Notes: generated by a model not told the origin, from the letters alone. Positions 33,921-43,016 are shown, numbered from the stretch's first letter. The stretch is DNA of 52,004 bases from an uncultured Methanobrevibacter sp. (GCA_900319985.1 ONQL01000040.1:1-52004); one strand, 5' to 3'. Translations and numbers: made by a program.

Positions 33921-35969
33921 TTAGTTGTGATACGGCTCACAACTTTGCCTATCGATTGCATGCTTGTGAACATGCATATGTTTAATTCCATTTTCAGTTT
34001 TGATTTCATCAAGGATTACAACACCATCATGAGAATGGGCGTGCTCACCATCGTTATGGTAGTGATAATGTGAGTGTTCTGCATTTTGAGTGTCAATTTT
34101 CTTGATTGAATCATCGAAATGTCTATCATACAGCAATGCTGCATTTAAAACTACCAAACAGGATCCCGCATTGTGAACAATGGCTCCAGTTACCGGGTTC
34201 AATAGTCCCAGAACAGAACATACAATAGCGGCAGCATTAATAGTCATTGAAATTATAATGTTTGCTTTGATAGTAAATAATGTGGAATTTGAAAGTTTTT
34301 TAAGATAAGGGATTTTTCCAATGTCATCTCCCAAAAGTGCAATGTCTGCAGCTTCAATAGCTACATCACTTCCGACAGATCCCATCGCCACACTTACATC
34401 AGCAGTCTTAAGTGCAGGTGCATCATTTACTCCATCTCCGATCATACATACCTTTTTACCTTCGGACTTGAATCTTTCAATCCATGAAAGTTTTTCTTCG
34501 GGAAGGAGATTTCCATAAACTTTGCCAATTCCAACTTGTGATGCAAAGTAATTAGCAGTTTCTGTGTTATCTCCCGTAAGCAATACGGTTTCGGTTCCAA
34601 GTTCATGCAAACTGTCAATCATCTGTTTGGAATCTTCACGTATTACATCAGACAAACCAATCAAACCTACAACTTCACCATCCAATGCAACAATAATGGA
34701 AGCCTTACCTTCATTTTTTAATTTATTCAGCTGTGTGTCAATATTTAAATCAATACTATTTTCTGATAAGAATTTGGAGTTTCCTGCATATACCTGACCA
34801 TAAGAATTTTTACATGTAACCCCTTTTCCGGGATACATCTTAAAGTCTTTTGGTTCTTCAATATCAATTTCGGCTTCCTTTGCATTGTTAACAACAGCTT
34901 TAGCCAATGGGTGTTCACTTAATTTTTCACAGGATGCTGTGATTTTAAGTAAATCCAAATCAGTTAAATCTTTACTTAAGGAAATAACATCAGAAACTTC
35001 TAAATTACCGTAAGTTAATGTTCCGGTTTTATCGAATACTAAAGTATTTAATCCACCCAGAGTTTCAAGTGCCTCGCCTGATTTGATTAAAACACCATAT
35101 TTAGTTGCCTGACCAATTGCAGCCATGATTGCAGTCGGTGTTGCAAGTATCAATGCACATGGACAGAATACCACTAAAACGGTTACTCCTCTTTCGATAT
35201 TTCCTGTTGCCAGCCATGCAACAATAGCTATTATCAATGCTACGGGAACCAACCATGTTGCCCATTTATCTGCAATTCTTTGGGTTGGCGCTTGTTTTTC
35301 ATCGGCGGCCTTAACAAGATCAATCAGTTTTTGAAGTGATGAATTTTCACCCAAACTGGTTGCCTTAATATCAATGGCACCATACATATTCATAGTTCCA
35401 CAGAACACCTCATCACCAACTTCCTTATCAACAGGTAAAGATTCACCAGTCATAATTGATTGGTCAAGTGATGAAGTACCGCTTATAATTTCACCATCAA
35501 CCGGAACGCTTTCACCTGGAAGAATTCTTAATGTATCTCCCAATTTTATATCATCTACGGGAATTACTTCCTCTACACCATCACGAATCCTTCTTCCAGT
35601 CTGTGGAGTTAAATTAATTAAATTTCTTAAACCTTTCTTAGCCCTTTCAACAGTCCAGTCTTCTAAAAGAGCACCTAAAGCCATAATCCATGCCACTTCT
35701 CCTGCCGCAAATATTTCACCAATTAAAAGTGATGCAACCATTGCTATTGCAATAAGCAAAGCTGATGAAATCCATTTTTCACGGATTAGTCTGGTCAGTG
35801 CCAGAAGCAACATCGGAATACCGCTTATTATTACTGTACCCCATGCAGGGTTTAAATAAATAGGAGTATCAATTCCCAATATCATAAAAATAACTGCAAT
35901 CAGTAAAAATATACCCGAAATGATAGTCATTTTTAGTCCGAACAGAAAGTCAGTTATTTCATCTATCAT
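33921..35969 (-). CDS. P1B-type heavy-metal ATPase with C-terminal His-rich tail
   Basis: A 682-residue metal pump. Order: membrane helices without an N-terminal HMA domain, actuator domain with MTGESLPVDKE, the metal-site helix VVFCPCALILATPTAI (CPC), the phosphorylation motif FDKTGTLT with Asp313, the SEHPLAKAV nucleotide motif, and GDGVNDAPALKTADV. The last helices contain HNAGSCLVVLNAALL. The tail is His-rich (HSHYHYHNDGEHAHSHDG, then HMHVHKHA). CPC plus the tail suggests Zn, Cd or Co, but the class is not certain. Start 35969 has GAGGTG upstream. Three copies of a promoter module lie directly before it. Confidence 0.9.
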   Translation of the reverse strand: MIDEITDFLFGLKMTIISGIFLLIAVIFMILGIDTPIYLNPAWGTVIISGIPMLLLALTRLIREKWISSALLIAIAMVASLLIGEIFAAGEVAWIMALGALLEDWTVERAKKGLRNLINLTPQTGRRIRDGVEEVIPVDDIKLGDTLRILPGESVPVDGEIISGTSSLDQSIMTGESLPVDKEVGDEVFCGTMNMYGAIDIKATSLGENSSLQKLIDLVKAADEKQAPTQRIADKWATWLVPVALIIAIVAWLATGNIERGVTVLVVFCPCALILATPTAIMAAIGQATKYGVLIKSGEALETLGGLNTLVFDKTGTLTYGNLEVSDVISLSKDLTDLDLLKITASCEKLSEHPLAKAVVNNAKEAEIDIEEPKDFKMYPGKGVTCKNSYGQVYAGNSKFLSENSIDLNIDTQLNKLKNEGKASIIVALDGEVVGLIGLSDVIREDSKQMIDSLHELGTETVLLTGDNTETANYFASQVGIGKVYGNLLPEEKLSWIERFKSEGKKVCMIGDGVNDAPALKTADVSVAMGSVGSDVAIEAADIALLGDDIGKIPYLKKLSNSTLFTIKANIIISMTINAAAIVCSVLGLLNPVTGAIVHNAGSCLVVLNAALLYDRHFDDSIKKIDTQNAEHSHYHYHNDGEHAHSHDGVVILDEIKTENGIKHMHVHKHAIDRQSCEPYHN

Positions 35970-35984
35970 GTAAAAACACCTCAA

Positions 35985-36025
35985 AGTATTACTTTTTTTG
36001 AATTTATTTAAATACCCAGTATTAC
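35985..36025 (-). promoter_or_regulatory. 41-bp AGTATTAC module, copy 1 (ATPase promoter)
   Basis: AGTATTAC at 35985-35992 and at 36018-36025 are direct repeats 33 bp apart. Between them the minus strand reads TATTTAAAT (a TATA box) then TTCAAAAAAA. This copy sits 16 bases upstream of the ATPase start codon. The geometry fits a promoter with operator half-sites on either side of the TATA box. Confidence 0.65.
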
Positions 36026-36104
36026 TCAAAAATTTTTTAATGGAAATTCCAAAATTTTGAAACACATTAAAAAATTAAATTCAGTAAGTACCAAACAGCC
36101 CAAA

Positions 36105-36145
36105 AGTATTACTTTTTTTGAGTTCATTTAAATACTCAGTATTAC
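36105..36145 (-). promoter_or_regulatory. 41-bp AGTATTAC module, copy 2
   Basis: The same module, with half-sites at 36105-36112 and 36138-36145 and the same 33-bp spacing and central TATTTAAAT. No gene start follows before copy 1. It may be an extra regulator site or a relic of a lost gene's promoter. Confidence 0.6.
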
Positions 36146-36177
36146 CATACTACATATTTGTAAAATATAGTATATAA

Positions 36178-36218
36178 ATTATTACTTTTTTTGAATTCAT
36201 TTAAATACCAAGTATTAC
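36178..36218 (-). promoter_or_regulatory. 41-bp AGTATTAC module, copy 3
   Basis: A third copy with one half-site slightly changed (ATTATTAC at 36178-36185; AGTATTAC at 36211-36218). Spacing and the central TATTTAAAT are kept. It lies next to the terminator of the upstream peptide operon. Confidence 0.55.
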
Positions 36219-36230
36219 TTAAGATAAATT

Positions 36231-36262
36231 AAAAAAAAAGAATCTGTAAAAAAATACAGATT
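36231..36262 (-). terminator. Hairpin and T-run ending the radical-SAM/peptide operon
   Basis: On the minus strand AATCTGTA (36262-36255) pairs perfectly with TACAGATT (36248-36241), an 8-bp stem. It is followed at once by CTTTTTTTTT. It lies just after the stop of the Cys-rich peptide gene. Confidence 0.65.
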
Positions 36263-36276
36263 ATGAGAAAACAAAA

Positions 36277-36402
36277 CTATTCTTCTTCGATTTTTTTATG
36301 ATGCATGCATTGCTTAACATCCAACAATTGATGTTCATGCATTTTACACACGATTTTGTATTTGTTTCTCAATTCCAAATGTATGCAGTCATCACAAATC
36401 AT
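36277..36402 (-). CDS. 41-residue Cys-rich peptide, candidate radical-SAM substrate
   Basis: A small open frame with ATG at 36402, starting 13 bases after the radical-SAM stop. It encodes 41 residues with Cys at positions 3, 6, 19 and 32 and five histidines (8, 22, 24, 34, 35), beginning MICDDCIHLELRNKYKIVC and ending in acidic residues. Its size, cysteine pattern and place next to a SPASM enzyme recall the methanobacterial Cys-rich peptides described beside peptide-modifying radical-SAM enzymes (TIGR04165-type). That assignment is from memory and unchecked. The alternative is a free-standing zinc-binding mini-protein. A terminator follows. Confidence 0.65.
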   Translation of the reverse strand: MICDDCIHLELRNKYKIVCKMHEHQLLDVKQCMHHKKIEEE

Positions 36403-36415
36403 ATTATCAACCCAG

Positions 36416-37543
36416 TTACGGTTTCATTGCCAAATCCATTATGCTGAATGGTTCCCCTTCTTTTCGGGAAGTCGGCCCGCCCATTCCAAAGGCAGATTTT
36501 GCAAATTCCTTGTTCATTCTTTTTGAAACTTCACCGAATATCATCTTATATGCAGTACACTGCGGATCAACAGCTCGAGAAGTCTGATATGCAACAATTG
36601 CATTGTAAGGGCATCCCCCTTCACAATATTTAACATATCTGCATTTTTTACAGTTTTCATCGACATAATCCCTAAATTCCTGAAGTTTTGCCCATGCATC
36701 GGACTCTTTTAAATCATCGAAACTTGGACTGTCAACAACATTTCCCAAAACATACTCAGACATTCCAACAAACCTGTAGCAAGGATAAATGGAACCATCA
36801 GAACCTACCGCCAATGTTGTTCCTATGCAGTCTGCAAATGTGCAAAGGGTTCCCCTTCTTCTAAGTGAAGACTTGCAGATATGGTCCAAATCCATTACGG
36901 TAAACTTGTCCAAGTCATAGAGATATTTATCCAGCCAATCAACAAGCAGTTTACCATGCTCTTCCTGGTCAAGTGCCCACGGATCAGCATTGTCCCCTCT
37001 AAGTGACGGCAGGGCAGCATGGATTTTCAGATTCATTTTTTCGCCCTTAAAGAATTCATATAACTCATCGGAGAAATCCTTGGAGTAATCAGTTACTGTT
37101 AAAACAAAGTTAATAATCAGACCTTTGCTTTTGGCGCGTTCATATCTAGACATTGTTTTATCAAAGTATCCATCTCCCCTTTGATAATCATTGATTTCCT
37201 TTGGTCCGTCAATACTTGTACTTACAACCACATTGTATTTTACGAATAAATCAATCAGTTCATCAGTTAAAAGCCAAATGTTGCTTTGAAGTGAAAATCC
37301 TTCAAAATTTTCTAGTTTTGAGAGTTTTTCCAAGGCATATTCATAGAAATCATAACCTGCAAGAAGCGGTTCGCCACCATGGAAAGTGAAATGAACTTTA
37401 TCATCCCTGAAATCATCTAACCAATCAATAATCTGGTCAATAATTTCAGTACCCATCATTTCTTTTTTATTTTCAGATCCCCAACAGTATTTGCAGTTTG
37501 ATGGACAGTTTAATGTTGGAATAATCATTACGTGAAATGTCAT
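36416..37543 (-). CDS. Radical SAM/SPASM enzyme, peptide-modifying type
   Basis: A 375-residue radical SAM enzyme. The SAM-binding [4Fe-4S] motif CPSNCKYCWG (CxxxCxxC) is near residues 13-22. The usual GGEPLLAGY strand follows near residue 56. The C-terminal SPASM region has many cysteines: CTFADCIG, YPCYRFVG, CKKCRYVKYCEGGCPYNA and DPQCTAYK. This is the layout of anaerobic sulfatase-maturing and RiPP-modifying enzymes; the methanogen TIGR04083-type group is my best guess. No sulfatase gene is nearby. The start overlaps the zinc-ribbon gene's end region, and the Cys-rich peptide follows after 13 bases. Confidence 0.85.
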   Translation of the reverse strand: MTFHVMIIPTLNCPSNCKYCWGSENKKEMMGTEIIDQIIDWLDDFRDDKVHFTFHGGEPLLAGYDFYEYALEKLSKLENFEGFSLQSNIWLLTDELIDLFVKYNVVVSTSIDGPKEINDYQRGDGYFDKTMSRYERAKSKGLIINFVLTVTDYSKDFSDELYEFFKGEKMNLKIHAALPSLRGDNADPWALDQEEHGKLLVDWLDKYLYDLDKFTVMDLDHICKSSLRRRGTLCTFADCIGTTLAVGSDGSIYPCYRFVGMSEYVLGNVVDSPSFDDLKESDAWAKLQEFRDYVDENCKKCRYVKYCEGGCPYNAIVAYQTSRAVDPQCTAYKMIFGEVSKRMNKEFAKSAFGMGGPTSRKEGEPFSIMDLAMKP

Positions 37544-37544
37544 T

Positions 37545-37754
37545 CTATCCGTAGACTTTATTTAATTCATTCAATAATTTTTTCTTTTCATCTTCTTCCA
37601 TATTGTCGTTTACAAAGAAAATATAACCACAGTCCTCACATTTTACAGTTTCCATTTCTGCATGTGCCCTGTGATTGTCTAACAATTTTCTGTGAGCTAT
37701 TTTATCTTTTGAACCACATTTTGGACATGGTGCCAATAATTCTTCAAGTTTCAT
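37545..37754 (-). CDS. Zinc-ribbon protein heading the radical-SAM operon
   Basis: A 69-residue protein with CPKCGSKDK (residues 9-17) and VKCEDCGYIFF (residues about 37-47), forming a zinc ribbon. A charged helix ends it (DEKKKLLNELNKVYG). Its stop lies 1 base before the radical SAM start, so the two are tightly coupled. The function is unknown; it may bind the peptide or act in regulation. Confidence 0.8.
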   Translation of the reverse strand: MKLEELLAPCPKCGSKDKIAHRKLLDNHRAHAEMETVKCEDCGYIFFVNDNMEEDEKKKLLNELNKVYG

Positions 37755-37854
37755 ATTTTCACCTATACTTTAAAATTAGTTTTTCAAATTATATTAATTT
37801 TTCACTATCCGAAAAGTTTAAATACGATGTAAAAATGACTTCAATTTTTCAAAG

Positions 37855-37876
37855 TGACTTCAACAAGCTTTAAATA
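37855..37876 (+). promoter_or_regulatory. 22-bp promoter-like block, copy A
   Basis: The 22-bp string from 37855, ending in the TATA-like TTTAAATA (37869-37876), recurs exactly at 43208-43229. About 8 further matching bases (TTTTCAAA) lie upstream of both. Here it sits about 50 bases before the ATG of the small gene at 37925, a sensible distance for a promoter. Confidence 0.55.
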
Positions 37877-37924
37877 TCATATAAAAAGATATAATAAATT
37901 AAATTTAAAATTCAAGTGATAAAA

Positions 37925-38107
37925 ATGCCTAATGACTTATATGACCAATTTATGAAAGAAAAAAGCAATCCAATATTTACCGAAATAATCAACATAGTCA
38001 GAGACAAAATTTGGCATGAGAGCATTGATTTTACAATATCTCAAAAATGGTTAAAAACGGAAGACAAATTATTCCTCGAATTGTATTATCTTTTAAGATA
38101 TGCCTAA
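37925..38107 (+). CDS. Small protein, unknown
   Basis: A 60-residue protein, MPNDLYDQFMKEKSNPIFTE and on, rich in aromatic residues and helical in appearance, with no Cys, signal peptide or membrane helix. AAGTGAT directly before the ATG supports the start at 37925; an in-frame GTG at 37916 is less likely. It overlaps the convergent aldo/keto reductase by 4 bases. I do not recognise it. Its promoter block is duplicated near the tnpB relic. Confidence 0.6.
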   Translation: MPNDLYDQFMKEKSNPIFTEIINIVRDKIWHESIDFTISQKWLKTEDKLFLELYYLLRYA

Positions 38108-39327
38108 CGGTTAACAAGTTTAATGGCATATTTATATATCGGAATACCAACAGTTTTAACAATCGGCAGAATATATTTAACTCCCGGAAATTCAAATTCC
38201 TTTTTAACTTTTTTAAGCTCGGAAATGATGTCCAATTTTTGCGGACATTTCCTCAGACATTTGCCACAGCCATTGCATAAACCGGCGTTGGCCGCTTTTC
38301 CCATGATTCCGCCAACATACTGATAATAATCAATCAATGAAGTGTTAATAAAACCTTTATGATTAAACAGATACTTTTCATTGTATGTTTTTAAACATTC
38401 GGGAATATTAACTCCCTGAGGACATGGCATGCAGTATCCACAGGTAGAACAGTTAATTTTTAAGGAATTCCTCATGACCCTTTTAACCAGTTCCACAGTT
38501 TCCATTTCCTCAAATGTCATGGATAGTGGAGTTGTTGAATTTGCAACAGCTAAATTATCCTCAACTTGATCTATAGAATTCATTCCAGAAAATACACATG
38601 AAATATTTCGATTGTTTAAAACCCATTGAAGTGCCCATTGTGCAGTTGTTTTGGTGGAATCTGCCTTTTTGAAAATTTCTTCAGCATCTTTAGGCATTTT
38701 GCCTGCAAGAATACCTCCCTTTAAAGGTTCCATTACAAAAACACCCATTCCTTTGGAAGCGGCATATTCAATACCCTCAGTGCTTGCCTGAACATTTTCA
38801 TCAAAGTAGTTATACTGAACCATAACAACATCCCAGTCATAGCCATCAATCAATAAATCGAATTCCTCCTTAACACCATGATATGAAAAACCGACATGCT
38901 TAATCTTGCCTTCACGTTTTGCCTTGTTTAAAAAATCAATCAAACCTTTTTTAAGCAGTCTGTTAACGGTTTTCAAATCAACGGAATGGACAAGATAATA
39001 ATCAATATAATCTCTTTGGAGTCGTTTTAGCTGTTCATCCAAAAAGTTTTCCATATCCTCATATTTTTTAACATGAATGGACGGCAGCTTTGTGCAGATT
39101 TTGACTTTATCCTTATACTCGCCCTGAAGAATCTCGCCTAAAAACTTTTCGCTGTCACCATAAAGATAGGCAGTATCGATAAAATTAACTCCATTATCAA
39201 TAGCATGGTAAATTTGTTTTTTTGCTAAATCTCGATCGATTTTACCGTTTTTCAAAGGAAGGCGCATTGCTCCAAAACCCAATGCAGATACCTCATCCCC
39301 AGTCTTTTTGATTAATCGATATTGCAT
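38104..39327 (-). CDS. Aldo/keto reductase with C-terminal ferredoxin domain
   Basis: A 407-residue fusion. Residues about 1-270 form an aldo/keto reductase barrel with GFGAMRLPL, the catalytic set (FIDTAYLYGDSEKFLG with Asp and Tyr, then KICTKLPS with Lys) and YYLVHSVD with His. The C-terminal part carries two [4Fe-4S] motifs, CSTCGYCMPCPQGV and CNGCGKCLRKCP. Such fusions are common in anaerobes; electron partners and substrates are unknown. It follows galU but a terminator-like hairpin separates them. Confidence 0.9.
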   Translation of the reverse strand: MQYRLIKKTGDEVSALGFGAMRLPLKNGKIDRDLAKKQIYHAIDNGVNFIDTAYLYGDSEKFLGEILQGEYKDKVKICTKLPSIHVKKYEDMENFLDEQLKRLQRDYIDYYLVHSVDLKTVNRLLKKGLIDFLNKAKREGKIKHVGFSYHGVKEEFDLLIDGYDWDVVMVQYNYFDENVQASTEGIEYAASKGMGVFVMEPLKGGILAGKMPKDAEEIFKKADSTKTTAQWALQWVLNNRNISCVFSGMNSIDQVEDNLAVANSTTPLSMTFEEMETVELVKRVMRNSLKINCSTCGYCMPCPQGVNIPECLKTYNEKYLFNHKGFINTSLIDYYQYVGGIMGKAANAGLCNGCGKCLRKCPQKLDIISELKKVKKEFEFPGVKYILPIVKTVGIPIYKYAIKLVNR

Positions 39328-39338
39328 ACTATCAACTT

Positions 39339-39376
39339 AAAAAAAAAGCATTGAAGTTATTTCATAAGAAATAACT
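39339..39376 (-). terminator. galU terminator hairpin
   Basis: AGTTATTTC and GAAATAACT form a perfect 9-bp stem (39376-39368 with 39363-39355) that overlaps the galU stop. On the minus strand it is followed by a T-run at 39347-39339. This suggests that galU and the aldo/keto reductase are separate transcripts. Confidence 0.6.
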
Positions 39377-40229
39377 ATTCATTTTCATTAATAATATCTT
39401 TCATGTACTCCATCAATTCATCTTTGGATTCATCATCGTCCATTGCAAATTCGATTGAAGTCTTAAGCCATTCGAAACGATTACCAATATCATATGTTTT
39501 TCCTTCAAAAGTAACGCCATAAATTGCATCTAGCTTTTGAAGAGCGTCGGTAAGCTGAATTTCACCACCTACACCAGGTTCAGTTTCATCAATCTTATCA
39601 AATATGTCCGGAGTTAAAACATATCTTCCCATAATCGCAAGATTTGATGGGGCCTGATGAGCCAATGGCTTTTCAACAAGCTTTTCAATGTTATAAACAT
39701 CCTTTTCCACTTCTTTTCCCTTGATGATACCGTATCTTTCCACCTTATTTTTAGGAACAGCTTCAAGTGAAATTGCTGATGCATCATATTTCTCATAAAC
39801 GTCAATCAGTTGTTTTGTACATGGGGTCGGACCTTTAGTGATTGAATCACCTAAAAGAACAGCAAATGGTTCACCGCCGACATGCTTTTTAGCACAGTAG
39901 ATTGCATCTCCCAAACCTCTTTGCTCCTTTTGCCTGACATAGCAAATATCAGCCAAATCAGTGATTGCGCGAACTTGCCTTAAACGGTCATCCTTACCTG
40001 CACTCTGCAAAGTTTGTTCTAGTTCAAAGGATTTGTCAAAATGGTCTTCGATTGACCTTTTGTTTCTACCTGTAACAATCAAGATATCATCAATTCCAGA
40101 AGCAACCGCTTCTTCGATAACATATTGAATGGTAGGTTTGTCGTAAACTGGTAGCATTTCCTTAGGTTGTGCTTTAGTAGCAGGCAAAAATCTGGTACCG
40201 AAACCTGCTGCCGGAATTACAGCTTTCAT
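39375..40229 (-). CDS. galU: UTP-glucose-1-phosphate uridylyltransferase
   Basis: A 284-residue nucleotidyltransferase that makes UDP-glucose for surface polysaccharide and glycolipid synthesis. The signature MKAVIPAAGFGTRFLPATKA, followed by PKEMLPVYDKPTIQYVIEEA, is that of GalU. FAVLLGDSIT and the later MGRYVLTPDIFD and GVGGEIQLTDAL match. The length is normal. GGTGAT lies before the ATG. Confidence 0.95.
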   Translation of the reverse strand: MKAVIPAAGFGTRFLPATKAQPKEMLPVYDKPTIQYVIEEAVASGIDDILIVTGRNKRSIEDHFDKSFELEQTLQSAGKDDRLRQVRAITDLADICYVRQKEQRGLGDAIYCAKKHVGGEPFAVLLGDSITKGPTPCTKQLIDVYEKYDASAISLEAVPKNKVERYGIIKGKEVEKDVYNIEKLVEKPLAHQAPSNLAIMGRYVLTPDIFDKIDETEPGVGGEIQLTDALQKLDAIYGVTFEGKTYDIGNRFEWLKTSIEFAMDDDESKDELMEYMKDIINENE

Positions 40230-40367
40230 AATTTATCACCATATAAGTTTTAGTTAATAATATTTTATTTTAATATTTTAAATAAGTTATGAAAAAAATT
40301 AGATTTTGAAAGGTGTGAATGCAAACCCTCCAAAATTATATTTCAACATGAAAAAAGAGAATCATAG

Positions 40368-42854
40368 TTATTTTTTAACTATGATCTTATTTGTGTTTGT
40401 TAAGCCATTATAACTGGTTTTTATGGTGTATTTACCAATTTTTAAATTTTTAGAAACCTTGAAAGTTGCTATTCCTTTTTTATTGGTTTTTATTTTATAG
40501 GTTTTCCCTTTAAAATTAATCTTAACTACTTTTTTGGCAAATGCTTTTCCTTTTGAATTTAAAACCTTAACATGAAATTTACCTGATTTTTTAAATTTCT
40601 TGTAAAGATTTTTAGTAATTAGAGTATTTTTAATTGTTATCTTATTTTTAACTTTAACATCCCCATAAGCAGAATAAATAGTATATTTTCCAGGTTTGAA
40701 TTTTAATTTTAAAGTAGCAACACCATTTTTATCAGTTTTGACAAAATAACTCTTGCTGTTGACTGTAAATTTGACTTTTTTGGAAATTACCTTTCCGATT
40801 AAATCATATACTGTTACTTTAAAAGAAATTTTGCTGTTTTGATAATATTTGGTTAAATCGCTGCTTACAATAGCTTCTCTAGCATCTATTTTTATTTTGA
40901 TGCCATTGTTGAATGTTATATCCAAATATCCTGTTTTTTCTGCAGTATAATTAATTTTACCACCATAAAGTCCAGAAGCACCATCATAACGTGATATTTT
41001 TCCAGATATATCTACCAAATAGGATAAATCATAACTAACGGTTATGTTATCTCCTTTGAGTAAAAATTTACCGTCATGATTGTAATTCAAAATCAGCCAT
41101 TTAGATACAAAAGCAGGTTTTTCCACTTTAGAGATATTGTAAATTGTATCTCCCCAGAAGTTATAGTCTGCATTTAATTTTTCGCTGGATCTCAATACCA
41201 AAGGATAGTTATTTCCAACCAAAACTGAGTGAACTACTGTTCCGTTTTTACCGAACCAGTATATTCCTCCATCGAAAAATCCGTTGTCCATTATTATTGA
41301 TTCGCTTATAAATCCGTTGTCTCCAACCCAGCAGACAGCAGCACCGCACCATGCGTCATTTTGGTAAAATTGGGATTTCAATATTTTTCCGTTGCTGCCT
41401 CTCCATTGGACAGCTCCACCGGAATTTGCATATCCGACATGATTATTTCTGAATACACAATCTGAAACAGTCCCGTTTGTTCCGTTCCAGACAATTGCTC
41501 CGCCTTCAGTTATTTTTGCACCCATCTGACGGAATCGGATAGTGTGGATAATAAGCCCATCTTCAGTAACAATTTCCTCTTCCTTATCGAACGGATCATC
41601 TTCAATGCCTCGAATTTCATTGTTTGAGAAGTTGCAGTTTTTAACCCTACCATTTGCGCCATTCCAATAAATTGCTCCGCCCCCAATATCTCTTGAGAAG
41701 TATTTTGCAATCGGATTTCCATTGATAAAATTGATGTTTTTAATAACTACATTGTCTGCACTTATGTTAAAAATTCTTGAGGCGTTATTTCCGTCAAGTG
41801 TATGGCCATTGCCATCAATTACAATAGATTTATTAATTAAAATTCCCTTGTTTAATCCATTAATATAGATATAATTTCTATCTAAAACTAAAACACCTCC
41901 TTCAGGAGTGTTGTTAATTTTTAAAGACAAATCTTCAAATGAATTGCCATATCTGAATGTTACATTAATGTAAGATGAATTATACTCGTCTTCAATAGAA
42001 GAGAGACAATCAAAAGTGGAATTGACAATAGCTGCATGTGCATGAATCTGCAAATCCTTCTGATGATTATTTTCAAAATCGCATCCTATAACAGTTGGAT
42101 TATCTCCATCCAAATGTAGTGCACCAGAATACTCTGCTGCAGAGTTGTTTTTAAAGCGGGAATTTGAAATTGTGACATTGCTATACCAATGAACGCAAAT
42201 TGCACCGCCATTAAAAAGTGCAAGATTGTTCAGGAAATTGCAATTATTGACAAGAAGGTTATATCCCTGCAAATAAAGAGCTCCCCCTTCACTGTTTACT
42301 ACCTGAATGTGAATCTGATGAGGGTCAAAACTCTCACCGCTTGTTAGGCCGACTGCAGGACCGTAAGTTACATTGTTATTTATGAAATTACAGCTTTCAA
42401 TGAGTCCGTCATTTCCCTTCCACAAAACGGCCCCTGCAGCTGATGAAGCAGAGTTATTTTCAAAATTACAATTGGACAATGTACCGTTATTTCCCCACCA
42501 GGAGATGACTCCACCAGCAAGGCCGGTCGCTTTTGAATTGATAAAATTCAAATTTTTAATGCAGACATTATCCGCATTTACCAAAAACACCCTTTTCACA
42601 TCAGGAGCTTCGATTGTATGGTTGTTTCCATCAATTGTGATTGATTTTGAAATTATAATTTGATTTGATGAATTTGTGCTTTTGTAATCCTGATTTAGAT
42701 TAAGTGTTTCACCAACATCAGTTGAGTTGATTTCACCAGCCAAGTCTTCAAGATTAGCTGTAGCATTATTACCAGTATCTGCGGCACTTACACAGGATAG
42801 AGATACGGCAATCAATGCCAAAATTGATAAAATAAAAAATGTTTTTTTAATCAA
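40368..42854 (-). CDS. Adhesin-like surface protein with basic Ig-like C-terminus
   Basis: An 828-residue secreted protein. A signal peptide (IKKTFFILSILALIAVSLSC, then VSAAD) is followed by right-handed beta-helix coils (about residues 60-570; repeated N-C-N-F-x-N-N and GGAI patterns, in two blocks). Ig-like modules follow, ending in a strongly basic stretch of Lys-rich repeats (ITKNLYKKFKKSGKFHV, then FKGKTYKIKTNKKGIATF) and IIVKK. There is no C-terminal membrane helix, so binding to pseudomurein by charge is inferred. The start is a TTG at 42854 with GGAGG 8 bases upstream; an in-frame TTG at 42869 overlaps that site and is rejected. Confidence 0.85.
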   Translation of the reverse strand: MIKKTFFILSILALIAVSLSCVSAADTGNNATANLEDLAGEINSTDVGETLNLNQDYKSTNSSNQIIISKSITIDGNNHTIEAPDVKRVFLVNADNVCIKNLNFINSKATGLAGGVISWWGNNGTLSNCNFENNSASSAAGAVLWKGNDGLIESCNFINNNVTYGPAVGLTSGESFDPHQIHIQVVNSEGGALYLQGYNLLVNNCNFLNNLALFNGGAICVHWYSNVTISNSRFKNNSAAEYSGALHLDGDNPTVIGCDFENNHQKDLQIHAHAAIVNSTFDCLSSIEDEYNSSYINVTFRYGNSFEDLSLKINNTPEGGVLVLDRNYIYINGLNKGILINKSIVIDGNGHTLDGNNASRIFNISADNVVIKNINFINGNPIAKYFSRDIGGGAIYWNGANGRVKNCNFSNNEIRGIEDDPFDKEEEIVTEDGLIIHTIRFRQMGAKITEGGAIVWNGTNGTVSDCVFRNNHVGYANSGGAVQWRGSNGKILKSQFYQNDAWCGAAVCWVGDNGFISESIIMDNGFFDGGIYWFGKNGTVVHSVLVGNNYPLVLRSSEKLNADYNFWGDTIYNISKVEKPAFVSKWLILNYNHDGKFLLKGDNITVSYDLSYLVDISGKISRYDGASGLYGGKINYTAEKTGYLDITFNNGIKIKIDAREAIVSSDLTKYYQNSKISFKVTVYDLIGKVISKKVKFTVNSKSYFVKTDKNGVATLKLKFKPGKYTIYSAYGDVKVKNKITIKNTLITKNLYKKFKKSGKFHVKVLNSKGKAFAKKVVKINFKGKTYKIKTNKKGIATFKVSKNLKIGKYTIKTSYNGLTNTNKIIVKK

Positions 42855-42929
42855 ATTAAATTCCTCCAATTGTGAAATATATTTGATTTAATAATTAATA
42901 AATTTTTCAAAACAAGAATTTTATATAAA

Positions 42930-43016
<87 letters not shown>

